IMG/VR virus record: IMGVR_UViG_3300000116_000011
Location: 1-55,095 of that record
DNA length: 55,095 bases
DNA from: a virus
Direction: 5' to 3' (one strand)
Below the pieces are notes generated by a model. It worked only from the letters and a program-made list of their open reading frames with translations, had not been told where the DNA came from and made no database searches. Both the position numbers and the translations under genes were made by a program. This document shows positions 22,143 through 31,286 of this stretch, in pieces. The number at the start of each line of letters is the position of its first letter. Positions within the stretch are counted from its first letter, which is position 1.

Positions 22143-22830
22143 AAAAAATGATTTAACGTCTAGTTCTTTAGATAAGTTTCAAATTAAATCTTGTGACTTA
22201 ACTGAGAAGCAGAAGACCTTCCTGAAAATAGCCTTAAATAAAGATACGAAAATTATTTTTGTTTCTGGCCCTGCAGGAAGTTCTAAAACTTACATATCTG
22301 TTTATGCAGCATTAAGGCAATTATGCTCAAGCAAGGATTTAGACTTGCTTTACATAAGAACTATAATAGAAAGTGCGGAAAAAGGTTTAGGTGCCTTACC
22401 TGGAGATTTAAGCGAAAAATTTAATCCATATATCATACCATTAAAAGAAAAATTAGATGAATTAATTCCAGATAACACTACTGCAAAAACAGATTTAATG
22501 GAGAGCGGAAGAATCGATGCAATGCCAATAAATTTCTTGAGAGGCTTATCTTTTAAGGATAAGATTGTGATTATGGATGAAGCTCAAAATGCTACATTCA
22601 AAGAATTGACTACATTAATAACCAGAATAGGTGAAAATTCTAAAATATTTATATGCGGAGATCTAATGCAAAGCGACATTAATGGGAAAAGCGGATTTGG
22701 AGATATAATCAAAAAATTTGATGATGAAGAAAGCTCCGAAAAAGGAATTCATATATTTAAGTTCAATGCTTCAGATATTAAAAGAAGTGAAATTCTAAAA
22801 TTCATAATTAAAAAAATATCATCAAGATAA
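22120..22830 (+). CDS. phoH: PhoH-like P-loop ATPase
   Basis: Walker A GPAGSSKT at residues 50-57 and Walker B IVIMDEAQN at about 149-157 with the PhoH-specific DEAQN; the intervening LLYIRTIIESAEKGLGALPG and the FICGDLMQSD segment are diagnostic. PhoH genes are very common in marine and other large phages; a role in RNA metabolism or phosphate stress is discussed, not settled. Its start is embedded in the J-domain gene, so the two are coupled. Confidence 0.92.
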   Translation: MRQKKQNKKNDLTSSSLDKFQIKSCDLTEKQKTFLKIALNKDTKIIFVSGPAGSSKTYISVYAALRQLCSSKDLDLLYIRTIIESAEKGLGALPGDLSEKFNPYIIPLKEKLDELIPDNTTAKTDLMESGRIDAMPINFLRGLSFKDKIVIMDEAQNATFKELTTLITRIGENSKIFICGDLMQSDINGKSGFGDIIKKFDDEESSEKGIHIFKFNASDIKRSEILKFIIKKISSR

Positions 22831-22932
22831 AGAGCAAAAGTTTAAATTACCTCCATTAAAAGTAGAAGGTGATTTTATTACACAAAATTTAAAAAAAATA
22901 GAAAAATTTAATATATTATTTTAATATTTAAA

Positions 22933-23274
22933 ATGAATGAAATTATAGTTGCAGCGATATCGTCCCTCACCACTTTTAGTATTTTTTTATTAAGAAATTT
23001 ATTTTTGTCAAAAAAAGAAAAAAAATCTAAAGAAAATTTTTGGAATTTTCTAGACAGAAATGATTTGAAAGAATTCAAAATAATTGTTAAAACTGGCGAT
23101 AAAGAAATTATCGGAGACAAAAAAATAAATTTTAAAATAAATGGATCTACAGAAAATAGAGAAAGGAATTTATTTATTGAATTGCCAGAAAAAACAATAA
23201 TTAATATGTTTCCAGAAGAGAAGATATTTATAAATCAAATCTCTTGTAAAGTTAAAGGAGTCAAAAATGGGTAA
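22933..23274 (+). CDS. Membrane-anchored hypothetical protein (113 aa)
   Basis: Residues ~3-24 form one hydrophobic N-terminal helix (IIVAAISSLTTFSIFLL), followed by a Lys-rich stretch, then a soluble, probably beta-rich domain (DLKEFKIIVKTGDKEIIGDK, later KTIINMFPEEKIFINQI). No Shine-Dalgarno. Ends overlapping the zinc-ribbon gene by 8 bases. No family recognised. Confidence 0.6.
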   Translation: MNEIIVAAISSLTTFSIFLLRNLFLSKKEKKSKENFWNFLDRNDLKEFKIIVKTGDKEIIGDKKINFKINGSTENRERNLFIELPEKTIINMFPEEKIFINQISCKVKGVKNG

Positions 23275-23569
23275 ATTATTTTGCAGTGAATGTGGCTTCA
23301 AGAACGAATATGCTTTAACCAGGCCAAAATTTTGCTCAAATTGCGGAAATAACTTGTCCAAAGAAGGCAATAACAATAAGCCAACCAAAAAGAATATAAG
23401 CAATTTAAATGATAGCGACGAAGATGAGGTTGATGTAAAGGAAGTTCCTAGGATTAAAAAATTAGAATACGATCTTGATTTATCAGAAGCCAATAATTTT
23501 TATGAATTTAAAAGGCTGCCTAGGCAAAAGCCCGAGATACAACCTTTGAGAAAAAAAAGTGACACATAA
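23267..23569 (+). CDS. Zinc-ribbon protein
   Basis: N-terminal zinc ribbon: FCSECGFKNEYALTRPKFC with C-x2-C (Cys6, Cys9) and C-x2-C (Cys23, Cys26). The rest is an acidic, probably disordered linker (SDEDEVDVKEV) and a basic C-terminus. Such proteins often bind RNA polymerase or nucleic acids. It lies directly upstream of, and overlaps, the sigma-factor gene, so a partner role in late transcription is plausible but inferred. Confidence 0.7.
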   Translation: MGKLFCSECGFKNEYALTRPKFCSNCGNNLSKEGNNNKPTKKNISNLNDSDEDEVDVKEVPRIKKLEYDLDLSEANNFYEFKRLPRQKPEIQPLRKKSDT

Positions 23570-24269
23570 AAATAATTTTGAAGATTACATAGATGTAATC
23601 GATAACGAAATCAGAAAGCGCCGAAGTAAATGGAGACTTGATTCGATTACGTGGATGGATTACGATGACGTATCACAAATATTGAGAAGTCACATTTTTG
23701 CAAAATGGGGGCAATGGGATCCAGATAGACCACTTATTCCTTGGGTAAATAAAATTATAACTAATCAATTAAAAAATTTAATTAGAAATCATTACCATAG
23801 CTTTGCTAAACCTTGTCATAATTGTCCATTTAATGCCGATATACATGAAGAGGGAAATGATACTTGCTCATTTACTAAATCAAGATTGCAAGATGAAAAT
23901 TGCCCTTTATACAAAAAATGGTCAAAAACAAAAAAACATGCATTTGAAATAAAAATGGCAAGCTCATTAGAGAATATAAAATACGAACCAAGTCATTTAT
24001 TCTCGGAAATTTCCTCCTCTCATTTTAATTTAGAATTTTATATAGAAAAGGCTCACAAACTAATGGAGGGAAGTTTAAATAAAAAGCAATATGATATATA
24101 TAAAATGCTTTTTATTGATAATTTAGAAGAAGAAGAGGTGGCTATAATATTAGGTTATAAAACAAACGAAAAAGGAAGGAAGGCTGGTTATAAGCAAATA
24201 AAAAACCTGAAATTAAAATACAAAAAAATATTTTACAAAATATTAGAATCTCAAAAGATTTTTGAATAA
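23559..24269 (+). CDS. Phage late sigma factor (gp55-like) with cysteine cluster
   Basis: Residues ~35-80 (YDDVSQILRSHIFAKWGQWD, then IPWVNKIITNQLKNLIRNHY) match sigma region 2 as in T4 gp55-type factors; residues ~172-205 (LNKKQYDIYKMLFIDNLEEE, then VAIILGYK) look like region 4. Between them are Cys86, Cys89, Cys103 and Cys115, a likely zinc site. The factor probably directs host RNA polymerase to late promoters, perhaps the AAGTGTATAT elements. Coding follows the zinc-ribbon gene with a short overlap. Confidence 0.75.
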   Translation: MTHKNNFEDYIDVIDNEIRKRRSKWRLDSITWMDYDDVSQILRSHIFAKWGQWDPDRPLIPWVNKIITNQLKNLIRNHYHSFAKPCHNCPFNADIHEEGNDTCSFTKSRLQDENCPLYKKWSKTKKHAFEIKMASSLENIKYEPSHLFSEISSSHFNLEFYIEKAHKLMEGSLNKKQYDIYKMLFIDNLEEEEVAIILGYKTNEKGRKAGYKQIKNLKLKYKKIFYKILESQKIFE

Positions 24270-25324
24270 TGAAAGAATTAACAGGAGATCAAAAAAAATT
24301 CATAGACAACAATTATATACAAATACCTGATATAGATCAGCTAACTAGAGAGTTGTTTCAAGACCAATCTTTAGACGGAAGAAATAAAGAAGGAAAACTT
24401 GTCGCTGAATACATGATAGAGAGGGGTTACGGGTATAAAACAAAAGTCCATAAGAAAAGCAAAAAAATAACACTCAATGAGTTTCAGAAAGATTTAATAA
24501 AAGAATACTCAAGGGACAAGTTGAGCAGCCTTCAAATAGCTCAGTTAATATTTCAAGACAAAGAGGTTAAAAATTTAAGTATGGAACAGAGGGTTGTTGC
24601 TGATTTTTTAAAAACAAATTCTAGTGATTTCATTAAAGCTGAAACCAATGAAAACCTAAAACCTTATATCGCACCGAATGATAACATTGAAATCCTTAAT
24701 AAAATTAGGAATTGTACTCTTGAGGATCTGAATTTAGAATTTAAAAAATTAAAAAGACATGAACAAGAGTGCGTTAATTCTTTAAGGAAATATTTATCAT
24801 CGCCCAGGTTTTCTCAAATCGCAAATTCTTACAGAAACGAAGATAGGCAACTATTTGAATCTGAATTCATTAGGGCTGCATGGGACAAGCAAGACTTGAC
24901 TGCGGACGAAGTAAACCTTTACATAAATGTTTGCGTTGATTATGTAAATTTAAAAACAATTCAAAGAAACATGGAGAAATTGAATAAAATGTTTGACGAA
25001 TGCGAAGATCAAACAGAGATGTCTGTAAAACTTGCTGAAATATTAAAAGCAAAATCAGCAGAGTACCATCAGTGCGAACAAAGACAGGAATCTTTGATAA
25101 AAAAATTAAATGGAGACAGATCGGCCAGAATTAAAAACAAGCAAGATAAATATGGATCTATATTAAGTTTAGTTCAATCATTTCAAGAGGAAGAGGAGAG
25201 AAGCAGAATGATAGACATCGCAGAAAAACAAAAAATGCTAGTTGAGGAAGAGGCTGACAGGCTTGAAAGTATGGATTCATGGAAAGCTAGAATTATGGGG
25301 CTAAGGAAGGAAGATGTTATATAA
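24269..25324 (+). CDS. Helix-turn-helix repeat protein, possible terminase small subunit
   Basis: Two similar N-terminal repeats: residues ~3-52 (LTGDQKKFIDNNY ... QDQSLDGRNKEGKLVAEYM) and ~68-113 (LNEFQKDLIKEYS ... QDKEVKNLSMEQRVVADFL). Each looks like a DNA-binding helical unit. The remainder is coiled-coil rich (EEEERSRMIDIAEKQKMLVE). Position upstream of the nuclease genes and large terminase suits a DNA-recognition subunit, but no direct signature is seen. Starts on the last base of the sigma-factor gene. Confidence 0.4.
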   Translation: MKELTGDQKKFIDNNYIQIPDIDQLTRELFQDQSLDGRNKEGKLVAEYMIERGYGYKTKVHKKSKKITLNEFQKDLIKEYSRDKLSSLQIAQLIFQDKEVKNLSMEQRVVADFLKTNSSDFIKAETNENLKPYIAPNDNIEILNKIRNCTLEDLNLEFKKLKRHEQECVNSLRKYLSSPRFSQIANSYRNEDRQLFESEFIRAAWDKQDLTADEVNLYINVCVDYVNLKTIQRNMEKLNKMFDECEDQTEMSVKLAEILKAKSAEYHQCEQRQESLIKKLNGDRSARIKNKQDKYGSILSLVQSFQEEEERSRMIDIAEKQKMLVEEEADRLESMDSWKARIMGLRKEDVI

Positions 25325-25325
25325 A

Positions 25326-25667
25326 ATGTATACTTACAAAATTAAAGGAATTATTAAAATAATTGATGGAGACACAATTGATGCACTGATAGATTTAGGC
25401 TTTGAGATATATGTGCAAAAAAGAATTAGATTGTATGGTATAAACACCCCAGAAGTTAGAACTAAAAATTTAAAAGAAAAACAAAAGGGTCTAGCTGCTA
25501 AAGATAGACTTGAAGAATTATGCGAAACTGATGGTGAAGATTATTTACTTTTAAAATCTTATGGAGTTGGAAAGTATGGAAGAGTTTTGGGTGAGATTAT
25601 AAAAAATGAAGATGTGATAAACAATATACTACTAGCAGAAGGTCATGCCAAAAAATATGATAAATAA
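25326..25667 (+). CDS. Staphylococcal-nuclease-like (SNase) protein
   Basis: IIDGDTIDALIDL (near residues 11-23), RIRLYGINTPEVR (near 32-44), the helix EKQKGLAAKDRLEEL and YGVGKYGRVLGEI carry the expected SNase residues: Asp of DGDT, Arg of RLYGI, Glu of TPE and the K-Y-G-R arginine. Length ~113 residues, near-minimal for the fold. An ATG at 25314 exists but lies inside the previous gene; 25326 begins one base after its stop. Confidence 0.85.
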   Translation: MYTYKIKGIIKIIDGDTIDALIDLGFEIYVQKRIRLYGINTPEVRTKNLKEKQKGLAAKDRLEELCETDGEDYLLLKSYGVGKYGRVLGEIIKNEDVINNILLAEGHAKKYDK

Positions 25668-26637
25668 AAACTCAAAGTGTAAATTGTGCGGGGAAGAATT
25701 CAAATCAGACAGAGGTCTTCATTTGCATATATCAAAGAAGCATAAAAAAACAATAAAAGAATATTACGAAACTCATTTTCCAAGAAAAAGTATTTTCTTA
25801 AAGAAGAATATAAAATTTAAAAATTTAGATCAATATTTCAATCAATATTTTATTAATAGCGATGAAATGAATGAGTGGATTATTAGCGCAGAGAGAGCGC
25901 AAGTCAAGGATATGTTAGAAAAAATCTTTCTTGATAGGGTACAAAGAAAAAATATTAAAAAATCATTAAGCTCGGTGGAGTTAGAATTATCAGAATTACC
26001 AAGCATAGACATATATAATAAATTTTTTAACAATTATTATGATTTCTGCAAAGATAATGGGTTATTGGTATCGCTAAATAAAAGTGGCCCCGAAGGTTTC
26101 TTAGAAGATAAGAACAATCCTCATTTAAATTATAACGAAATGCATATTTTTATAGATACACGAGAGCAAAAACCTATTAATTTTATAAATTCTGATTTCA
26201 TGAAATTAGATTTTGGAGACTATACTGCATCAGGCAAATACTACGACTATACTTTTATAGACAGGAAAAGTGAGTCGGATTTCAAAAGTAGTTTTTCTGG
26301 CAAAAACTTTGAAAGATTAAAAAGGGAGATTGATAGAGCAAAAAAATTCAACTCTTATGTTTTTATAGTTGTAGAAAGTTCTATAAAAAAAATTAATAAA
26401 AATAATATTTTCTCTCCCCATAAATCAAAAATGCCTTATATTTGGCATAATGTTAAAAGTTTTTTGCAGGAATACAAAGAAAACTCTCAAGTCGTTTTTG
26501 CACATAATAGAGCTGGATTAAAAAAAATAATACCTGAAATTTTATTATTTGGTAGAAAAATTTGGAATGTAGACGTACAATATTTATTAGATAACAAAAT
26601 TAATGAAACAACAAAAAAAAGAAATATGGTCTCTTGA
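25645..26637 (+). CDS. C2H2 zinc finger plus ERCC4-type nuclease
   Basis: Residues 12-33 form a C2H2 finger (Cys12, Cys15, His28, His33). After a long middle region, residues 168-240 match the ERCC4/XPF nuclease: IFIDTREQKP (DTRE at 171-174), LDFGDY (GDY 191-193), FIDRKSESDF (DRKS 206-209) and FERLKREIDRA, followed by FIVVESS. ERCC4 enzymes cut branched DNA; in a phage this could resolve recombination or packaging intermediates. It overlaps both neighbours. Confidence 0.8.
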   Translation: MPKNMINKNSKCKLCGEEFKSDRGLHLHISKKHKKTIKEYYETHFPRKSIFLKKNIKFKNLDQYFNQYFINSDEMNEWIISAERAQVKDMLEKIFLDRVQRKNIKKSLSSVELELSELPSIDIYNKFFNNYYDFCKDNGLLVSLNKSGPEGFLEDKNNPHLNYNEMHIFIDTREQKPINFINSDFMKLDFGDYTASGKYYDYTFIDRKSESDFKSSFSGKNFERLKREIDRAKKFNSYVFIVVESSIKKINKNNIFSPHKSKMPYIWHNVKSFLQEYKENSQVVFAHNRAGLKKIIPEILLFGRKIWNVDVQYLLDNKINETTKKRNMVS

Positions 26638-26989
26638 TTTAGCTATAAATTTATATGATTGCGATAAATCAAAATTCACAAATGCTAAAATTAAAAAATT
26701 TGCTGACACAATATCAGAAATAATTGATGAAGAGGGAGCTAATATTGTTGGGATCATAAATGACTTTGGCCAGGGGAATGAAGAAATGGAAGGTTATAGA
26801 CTTATACATGAAAATCAAAACTCAATGATTACAGCTCATTTCGTAAAACATCAAAGCAAGGCTTTCATTAATGTGCATTCATGCCAGGGGTATAGTGTTT
26901 ACAATGTAATAGAAGCTTGCAAAAAATATTTTGAAACAGAATCTTATTGGTGTCAGAAAATATTCAGAGAGTACGAAGATAAGAAATGA
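26603..26989 (+). CDS. SpeD-like (AdoMet decarboxylase fold) protein, catalytic site altered
   Basis: DLAINLYDCDKSKFTNAKIK near residues 12-31, then GANIVGIINDFG and FINVHSCQGYSVYNVIEACKKYF (about 88-110) follow the bacterial S-adenosylmethionine decarboxylase pattern ('lygCd', 'vDvftCg...'). The usual self-cleavage motif ESH is not visible; ENQNSMITAH lies there instead. It may be inactive, altered in specificity, or a mis-assignment. Four-base overlap with the terminase gene. Confidence 0.45.
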   Translation: MKQQKKEIWSLDLAINLYDCDKSKFTNAKIKKFADTISEIIDEEGANIVGIINDFGQGNEEMEGYRLIHENQNSMITAHFVKHQSKAFINVHSCQGYSVYNVIEACKKYFETESYWCQKIFREYEDKK

Positions 26990-28854
26990 GCTGGGAGACA
27001 GGAGACCAAAAAAGGGTCAATGCAGAAAATTTCAATCAAAAACTTAAGGAAAAAATAGGTCATTTGGAAGAGGGGGAAGCTCAGATATTACTTTATAAAT
27101 TTTTAAGAGAAAATATTACTTTTACTACAAGTTTGATATCTGGGGTGGAATTATTTCCGTTCCAACATATGGCAATTAAGGCCATGTTTGAAACAGATTA
27201 TACCCTTGGTGTTTGGTCAAGAGGTATGTCAAAATCTTTTACAACTGGCATATATGCATTTTTAGATGCAATCTTAAATCAAGGTGTCGAAATAGGTATT
27301 TTGTCAAAGTCTTTCAGGCAATCAAAAATGATTTTTAAAAAAATCGAAGACATTGCAGCAAAGCCAGAAGCTCATTTATTGGCGAAATGCATAACACACA
27401 AATCTAAAAGTAATGATGAATGGTTGATGGAAATTGGTAGAAGTAGAATTAGAGCTTTACCCTTAGGGGATGGATCGAAACTTCGAGGGTTCAGATTTCA
27501 TAGGATTATTATTGATGAATTTTTATTGATGCCTGAAAGAATTTATAACGAAGTTATTGTTCCATTCTTATCTGTTGTTGAGAATCCAGTAGAAAGAGAG
27601 AGAATGTATCAAGTTGAATCTAGTTTAATAGCTCAAGGAAAAATGAAAGAAGAGGATAGATATAAGTGGCCAAACAATAAACTCATAGCATTATCTTCAG
27701 CCTCATATAAGTTTGAATACCTTTATAAGCTTTATGAACAGTTCGAGGCATTGATTAATGGAAGCATAAAGGAAGATGGTGATGCGACAAGATGCATAAT
27801 GCAATTTAGCTATGATTGCGCTCCAAAAAAACTTTACGATGAAAACTTAATTCTACAATCAAAAGCCACCATGAGTCAGTCTCAGTTCGACAGAGAGTTT
27901 GGTGCAATATTTACTGATGATAGTTCTGGTTACTTTAAAACTTCAAGGATGGCGGCTTGCACAATACCAGATGGAGAGGATCCTTCTGTTGAAGTAAAAG
28001 GAAACCCAGCTGATAAATATATACTTTCCTTTGACCCTAGTTGGGCAGAATCTGAAAGTTCGGATGATTTTGCGATGCAAATATATAAATTAAATGAAAG
28101 CTCAAAAACAAGCACTCTGGTTCATGCATATGCCCTTCCAGGAACTAACTTAAAGCACCATATTGTATATTTTAATTATCTATTAAAAAACTTTAATATA
28201 GTTGCAATAGTCGGGGATTACAATGGAGGTGTCCAGTTCATAAATGCGGTAAATGAAAGCGCTTTATTTAAAAAAGAAAATATAAAAATTAAAATGATTA
28301 GTTCTGCATTTGACAAACCAGAAGAATATCAAGAAGATTTATCGAATGCAAAAAAAGAATACGATCCAAAATCTTATAGATATTGTATTTTAAGAAAACC
28401 AACTTCCCAATGGATAAGAACTGCAAACGAACTCCTCCAGTCTAGCTTTGACCATAAGAAAATTTGGTTTGCGGCAAGAGCTGTTGATGACTCATATCAC
28501 AAGCAAATTAAACAAAAAATCCCCATAAAAAATTTAAGATTTAATAATGTTGCAGAAATAGAAGAAAAACAAAATGATGGAGCTAAAATGATTGATTTCG
28601 TAGAACATCAGCATGACATGATAAATGCAACAAAAAGCCAGTGCGCATTAATACAAATAAAAAGCACCCCACAAGGCAATCAAACCTTTGATTTACCAGA
28701 TACATTAAAAAGAACTACTGGCCCAAACAAAGCTCGAAAAGATAGCTATTCGGCTATCGTATTGGGCAATTGGATGACTAAAATATATTTTGATTTTGTA
28801 GATTTAAAACAAAAACCTATTAATAATAGCTTTATGCCCTTATTTATAAAATGA
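26986..28854 (+). CDS. terL: Terminase large subunit (TerL)
   Basis: Packages DNA into proheads. The ATPase half has a Walker A-like VWSRGMSKSFTTG (about residues 76-88) and Walker B FHRIIIDEF (171-179). The nuclease half has ILSFDPSWAES (Asp350), VAIVGDYNGG (Asp411) and KMIDFVEHQHDMINA late in the protein. 622 residues is a usual length. Ends in an ATGA overlap with a sulfotransferase gene, which is unusual after terL. Confidence 0.9.
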   Translation: MSWETGDQKRVNAENFNQKLKEKIGHLEEGEAQILLYKFLRENITFTTSLISGVELFPFQHMAIKAMFETDYTLGVWSRGMSKSFTTGIYAFLDAILNQGVEIGILSKSFRQSKMIFKKIEDIAAKPEAHLLAKCITHKSKSNDEWLMEIGRSRIRALPLGDGSKLRGFRFHRIIIDEFLLMPERIYNEVIVPFLSVVENPVERERMYQVESSLIAQGKMKEEDRYKWPNNKLIALSSASYKFEYLYKLYEQFEALINGSIKEDGDATRCIMQFSYDCAPKKLYDENLILQSKATMSQSQFDREFGAIFTDDSSGYFKTSRMAACTIPDGEDPSVEVKGNPADKYILSFDPSWAESESSDDFAMQIYKLNESSKTSTLVHAYALPGTNLKHHIVYFNYLLKNFNIVAIVGDYNGGVQFINAVNESALFKKENIKIKMISSAFDKPEEYQEDLSNAKKEYDPKSYRYCILRKPTSQWIRTANELLQSSFDHKKIWFAARAVDDSYHKQIKQKIPIKNLRFNNVAEIEEKQNDGAKMIDFVEHQHDMINATKSQCALIQIKSTPQGNQTFDLPDTLKRTTGPNKARKDSYSAIVLGNWMTKIYFDFVDLKQKPINNSFMPLFIK

Positions 28855-29465
28855 AGAAAAAAGATGCAGATTACATAAACTACTTAAAAAATAAATACCC
28901 AGCAAATGTCTGCAATGACTATATGATTGCTTTTATTCATGTACCCAAAACGGGCGGAAATTTAATTAAAAAAAGCATAGGAACATTAACTGGAGACTCT
29001 CATTTATCTTGTGGTTCCTTGCCCCCTGGATTATTTAAAAATTTATGGTCATTTGCATTTGTTAGAAATCCATATGATAGGTGCGCTAGTGCATTTAATT
29101 ATTTATTGAAAGGTGGGAAAGGGAATAAGAGCGACTTATTTGATCAAGGAAAGTTTATATCAAAATATAAAAGTTTTGAGGATTTTATTTTAAATGGTGG
29201 TATTGATGCAGCAATCCTGAGGCAAACTCATTTTTTCCAACAAAGCAAATTTATTGATGATCGTATCGACTTTATCGGGAAATATGAAAATATAAAAATG
29301 GATTGGTTTAAAATTTGCAAACTCAATAAAATTTATAAAAGACTTTTATTCAAAGAAGAACTATTTTCAACATATGATAATTTATATACATCGGAAATGA
29401 GGAAAAAAGTATATAACATATATATGGAAGATTTTGAAAAATTTAAATATTCATCATTTTATTAA
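28851..29465 (+). CDS. Sulfotransferase (PAPS-dependent)
   Basis: IAFIHVPKTGGNLIKKSIG (5'-loop 31-37) and FAFVRNPYDRCASAFNYL (RNP 72-74). DFIGKYENIKMDW matches the conserved 'DFIG-x-x-E-N' segment. Its C-terminus lacks the HYTEYYDDET type ending but keeps TSEMRKKVYNIYMEDFEKF. Translationally coupled to terL (ATGA), placing modification genes inside the packaging operon. Confidence 0.86.
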   Translation: MKKKDADYINYLKNKYPANVCNDYMIAFIHVPKTGGNLIKKSIGTLTGDSHLSCGSLPPGLFKNLWSFAFVRNPYDRCASAFNYLLKGGKGNKSDLFDQGKFISKYKSFEDFILNGGIDAAILRQTHFFQQSKFIDDRIDFIGKYENIKMDWFKICKLNKIYKRLLFKEELFSTYDNLYTSEMRKKVYNIYMEDFEKFKYSSFY

Positions 29466-29470
29466 AAAAA

Positions 29471-30346
29471 ATGGAAACCTTAAATCAACATTTTAAGCAA
29501 GAAAAAATCCCTGTTTTCTATCATGTCCCCAAAAATGCAGGGACATACTTTATTAGTGTTATGATTTTATTTTTAAGACTGTTTAGGAGGGAGAAGACGA
29601 ATTGGTTAATGTTCAAACATGAAACTATTAAAAATATTGAAGTCTTTAATGGCGGGAAAAGTGTGGCTAGAATTTTATTAGGCGATCCAGAAAATTTAAT
29701 ATCAAGAAGATATAGAACCAAAGACCCTGCAAAAGTATACCATAAAGTTGAATTTAAAAAATTAGATATGCAAATTATAAGCAAGTGTTTTGTTTGGGGA
29801 ATAATAATTGAACCTGATGGATTTATAGATGATCAATATTTTCTTGATTTATTCGATCAATTTAATTTTGATTTTAAAAAGTCCATCATCCTAAGAGAGC
29901 CTTATGCAAGAGCAAGATCTTTTTATAATTATATAGTGGACGACATGTCAAAACATGAATGGACTCACGGTTTAATTACTGGAAATAATTTTGAAGAATA
30001 TTTAGAAAGTGGTTATGTAGAAGATAGCTGGGTAATTAGAAATATATGCGGAATTGGAAATTCAACAGAAATAGAAGATTATCATTATGATAAAACAAAA
30101 GCCAAACTTATGCAATTTTTTGTCGTAGATATTTCTAAGACAAATAAATTACTATCTAAGATTTTTTCAATTTGTTACAATTACAATTTTGAAGATTTAC
30201 CCCCAGAATGGAGTATTAATTTCACCAAGAATTCTAGCTCCAAGAAATATATGACAAATTTTGAAGATTTACCTGAGCATATACAGATAAAATTTTCAGA
30301 AAGAGTGAAGTTCGATAGAAGGTTATATTTAGATCATGTATCTTGA
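29471..30346 (+). CDS. Sulfotransferase-like protein
   Basis: VFYHVPKNAGTYFISVM near residues 15-31 gives the 5'-loop (VPKNAGT 19-25), and IILREPYARARSFYNYI (REP 142-144) the 3'-phosphate site with Glu in place of Asn. LPEHIQIKFSERVKFDRRLY near the end matches the typical C-terminal helix. At 291 residues it is the longest single-domain member here; a ~100-residue insertion lies between the motifs. Substrate unknown. Confidence 0.75.
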   Translation: METLNQHFKQEKIPVFYHVPKNAGTYFISVMILFLRLFRREKTNWLMFKHETIKNIEVFNGGKSVARILLGDPENLISRRYRTKDPAKVYHKVEFKKLDMQIISKCFVWGIIIEPDGFIDDQYFLDLFDQFNFDFKKSIILREPYARARSFYNYIVDDMSKHEWTHGLITGNNFEEYLESGYVEDSWVIRNICGIGNSTEIEDYHYDKTKAKLMQFFVVDISKTNKLLSKIFSICYNYNFEDLPPEWSINFTKNSSSKKYMTNFEDLPEHIQIKFSERVKFDRRLYLDHVS

Positions 30347-31286
30347 AAAATTCATAAATAAATTAAATCCGCCTAGTTATCTATTGGGCGAAAAATCATT
30401 AAATCTAAATGTTCGCATATTCGAATTTGAAAAATTTTTCTTACTTAACCTTTCTTCGGCTCAATTTTCTCGAAAAGTATCCAGGGCGAATTTAAATGAT
30501 TATATAAATAAATTAAGTATAGAGTTGGGCCTTCCAGTGTTTGCGATTTGTTCAAATAAAAAATTTTCAGATAACAATAAGATATGGTATTATAATTCAG
30601 CATGGGGCATTTATGAGGATATGAATCTTGATTTAAATATTCAAGATTTTATAGAAATTTATCTAGAAAAAAATTTCAATAAAAAAATAACATTAGAATA
30701 TATTTTTGATGAGCAAAGTTTTTCAGATTTATCATTTATAAGCGGACTTTATTCAAATTTTAAATCAAACAATATTAACAATATAGATTTATCTATTTAT
30801 GGAGATCAGCAATTAATAAAAAAAAATTCTGAAAAATATAATCTTGTTATGCCTCGAGAATCTATCAAGGAAAGTAAAAAGATTCAAGAAATAAATTTAG
30901 AAAAATATTTTAATTCCAAAGTCTTAATTATTCATTCTGATTGCGTGGACAAAATAAATCAATATTCTATCCAAGAAATGAAAGCTATATTATGTGGAGT
31001 TCCGTATATATTTACAACAAAGTCCAACACTATTGAGCAATTAAGGGAGGATGGATTCAAAGTTCAAGACTTACTTCAATTGGAATACAAGAGAAGTGAA
31101 TATCAAGATGAAGATTTTTTTGGCATATTAAAAGATAAAATTTCAGAAATCAATTCATTCCAAGAAGTTGATTTTACTGATTTAAGTCAATCATTTAAAA
31201 AACTAAGTTTAGAAAATATTTTGTTAGCAAAAAAATTATCTAGTAATATACATAATATATATAAAGAAATAGAATCAAAATGTTAA
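30336..31286 (+). CDS. Hypothetical protein (316 aa), possibly glycosyltransferase-related
   Basis: I do not recognise a family with confidence. Residues ~195-250 (KVLIIHSDCVDKINQYSIQE, then MKAILCGVPYIFTTKSNTIE) resemble the C-terminal nucleotide-sugar region of GT-B enzymes, where a Glu is followed by 'x-x-x-G-x-P-x-I'. No DxD or other catalytic site is obvious. It lies in the middle of four sulfotransferase genes and overlaps both neighbours, so a glycan role is likely from context. Confidence 0.4.
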   Translation: MYLEKFINKLNPPSYLLGEKSLNLNVRIFEFEKFFLLNLSSAQFSRKVSRANLNDYINKLSIELGLPVFAICSNKKFSDNNKIWYYNSAWGIYEDMNLDLNIQDFIEIYLEKNFNKKITLEYIFDEQSFSDLSFISGLYSNFKSNNINNIDLSIYGDQQLIKKNSEKYNLVMPRESIKESKKIQEINLEKYFNSKVLIIHSDCVDKINQYSIQEMKAILCGVPYIFTTKSNTIEQLREDGFKVQDLLQLEYKRSEYQDEDFFGILKDKISEINSFQEVDFTDLSQSFKKLSLENILLAKKLSSNIHNIYKEIESKC

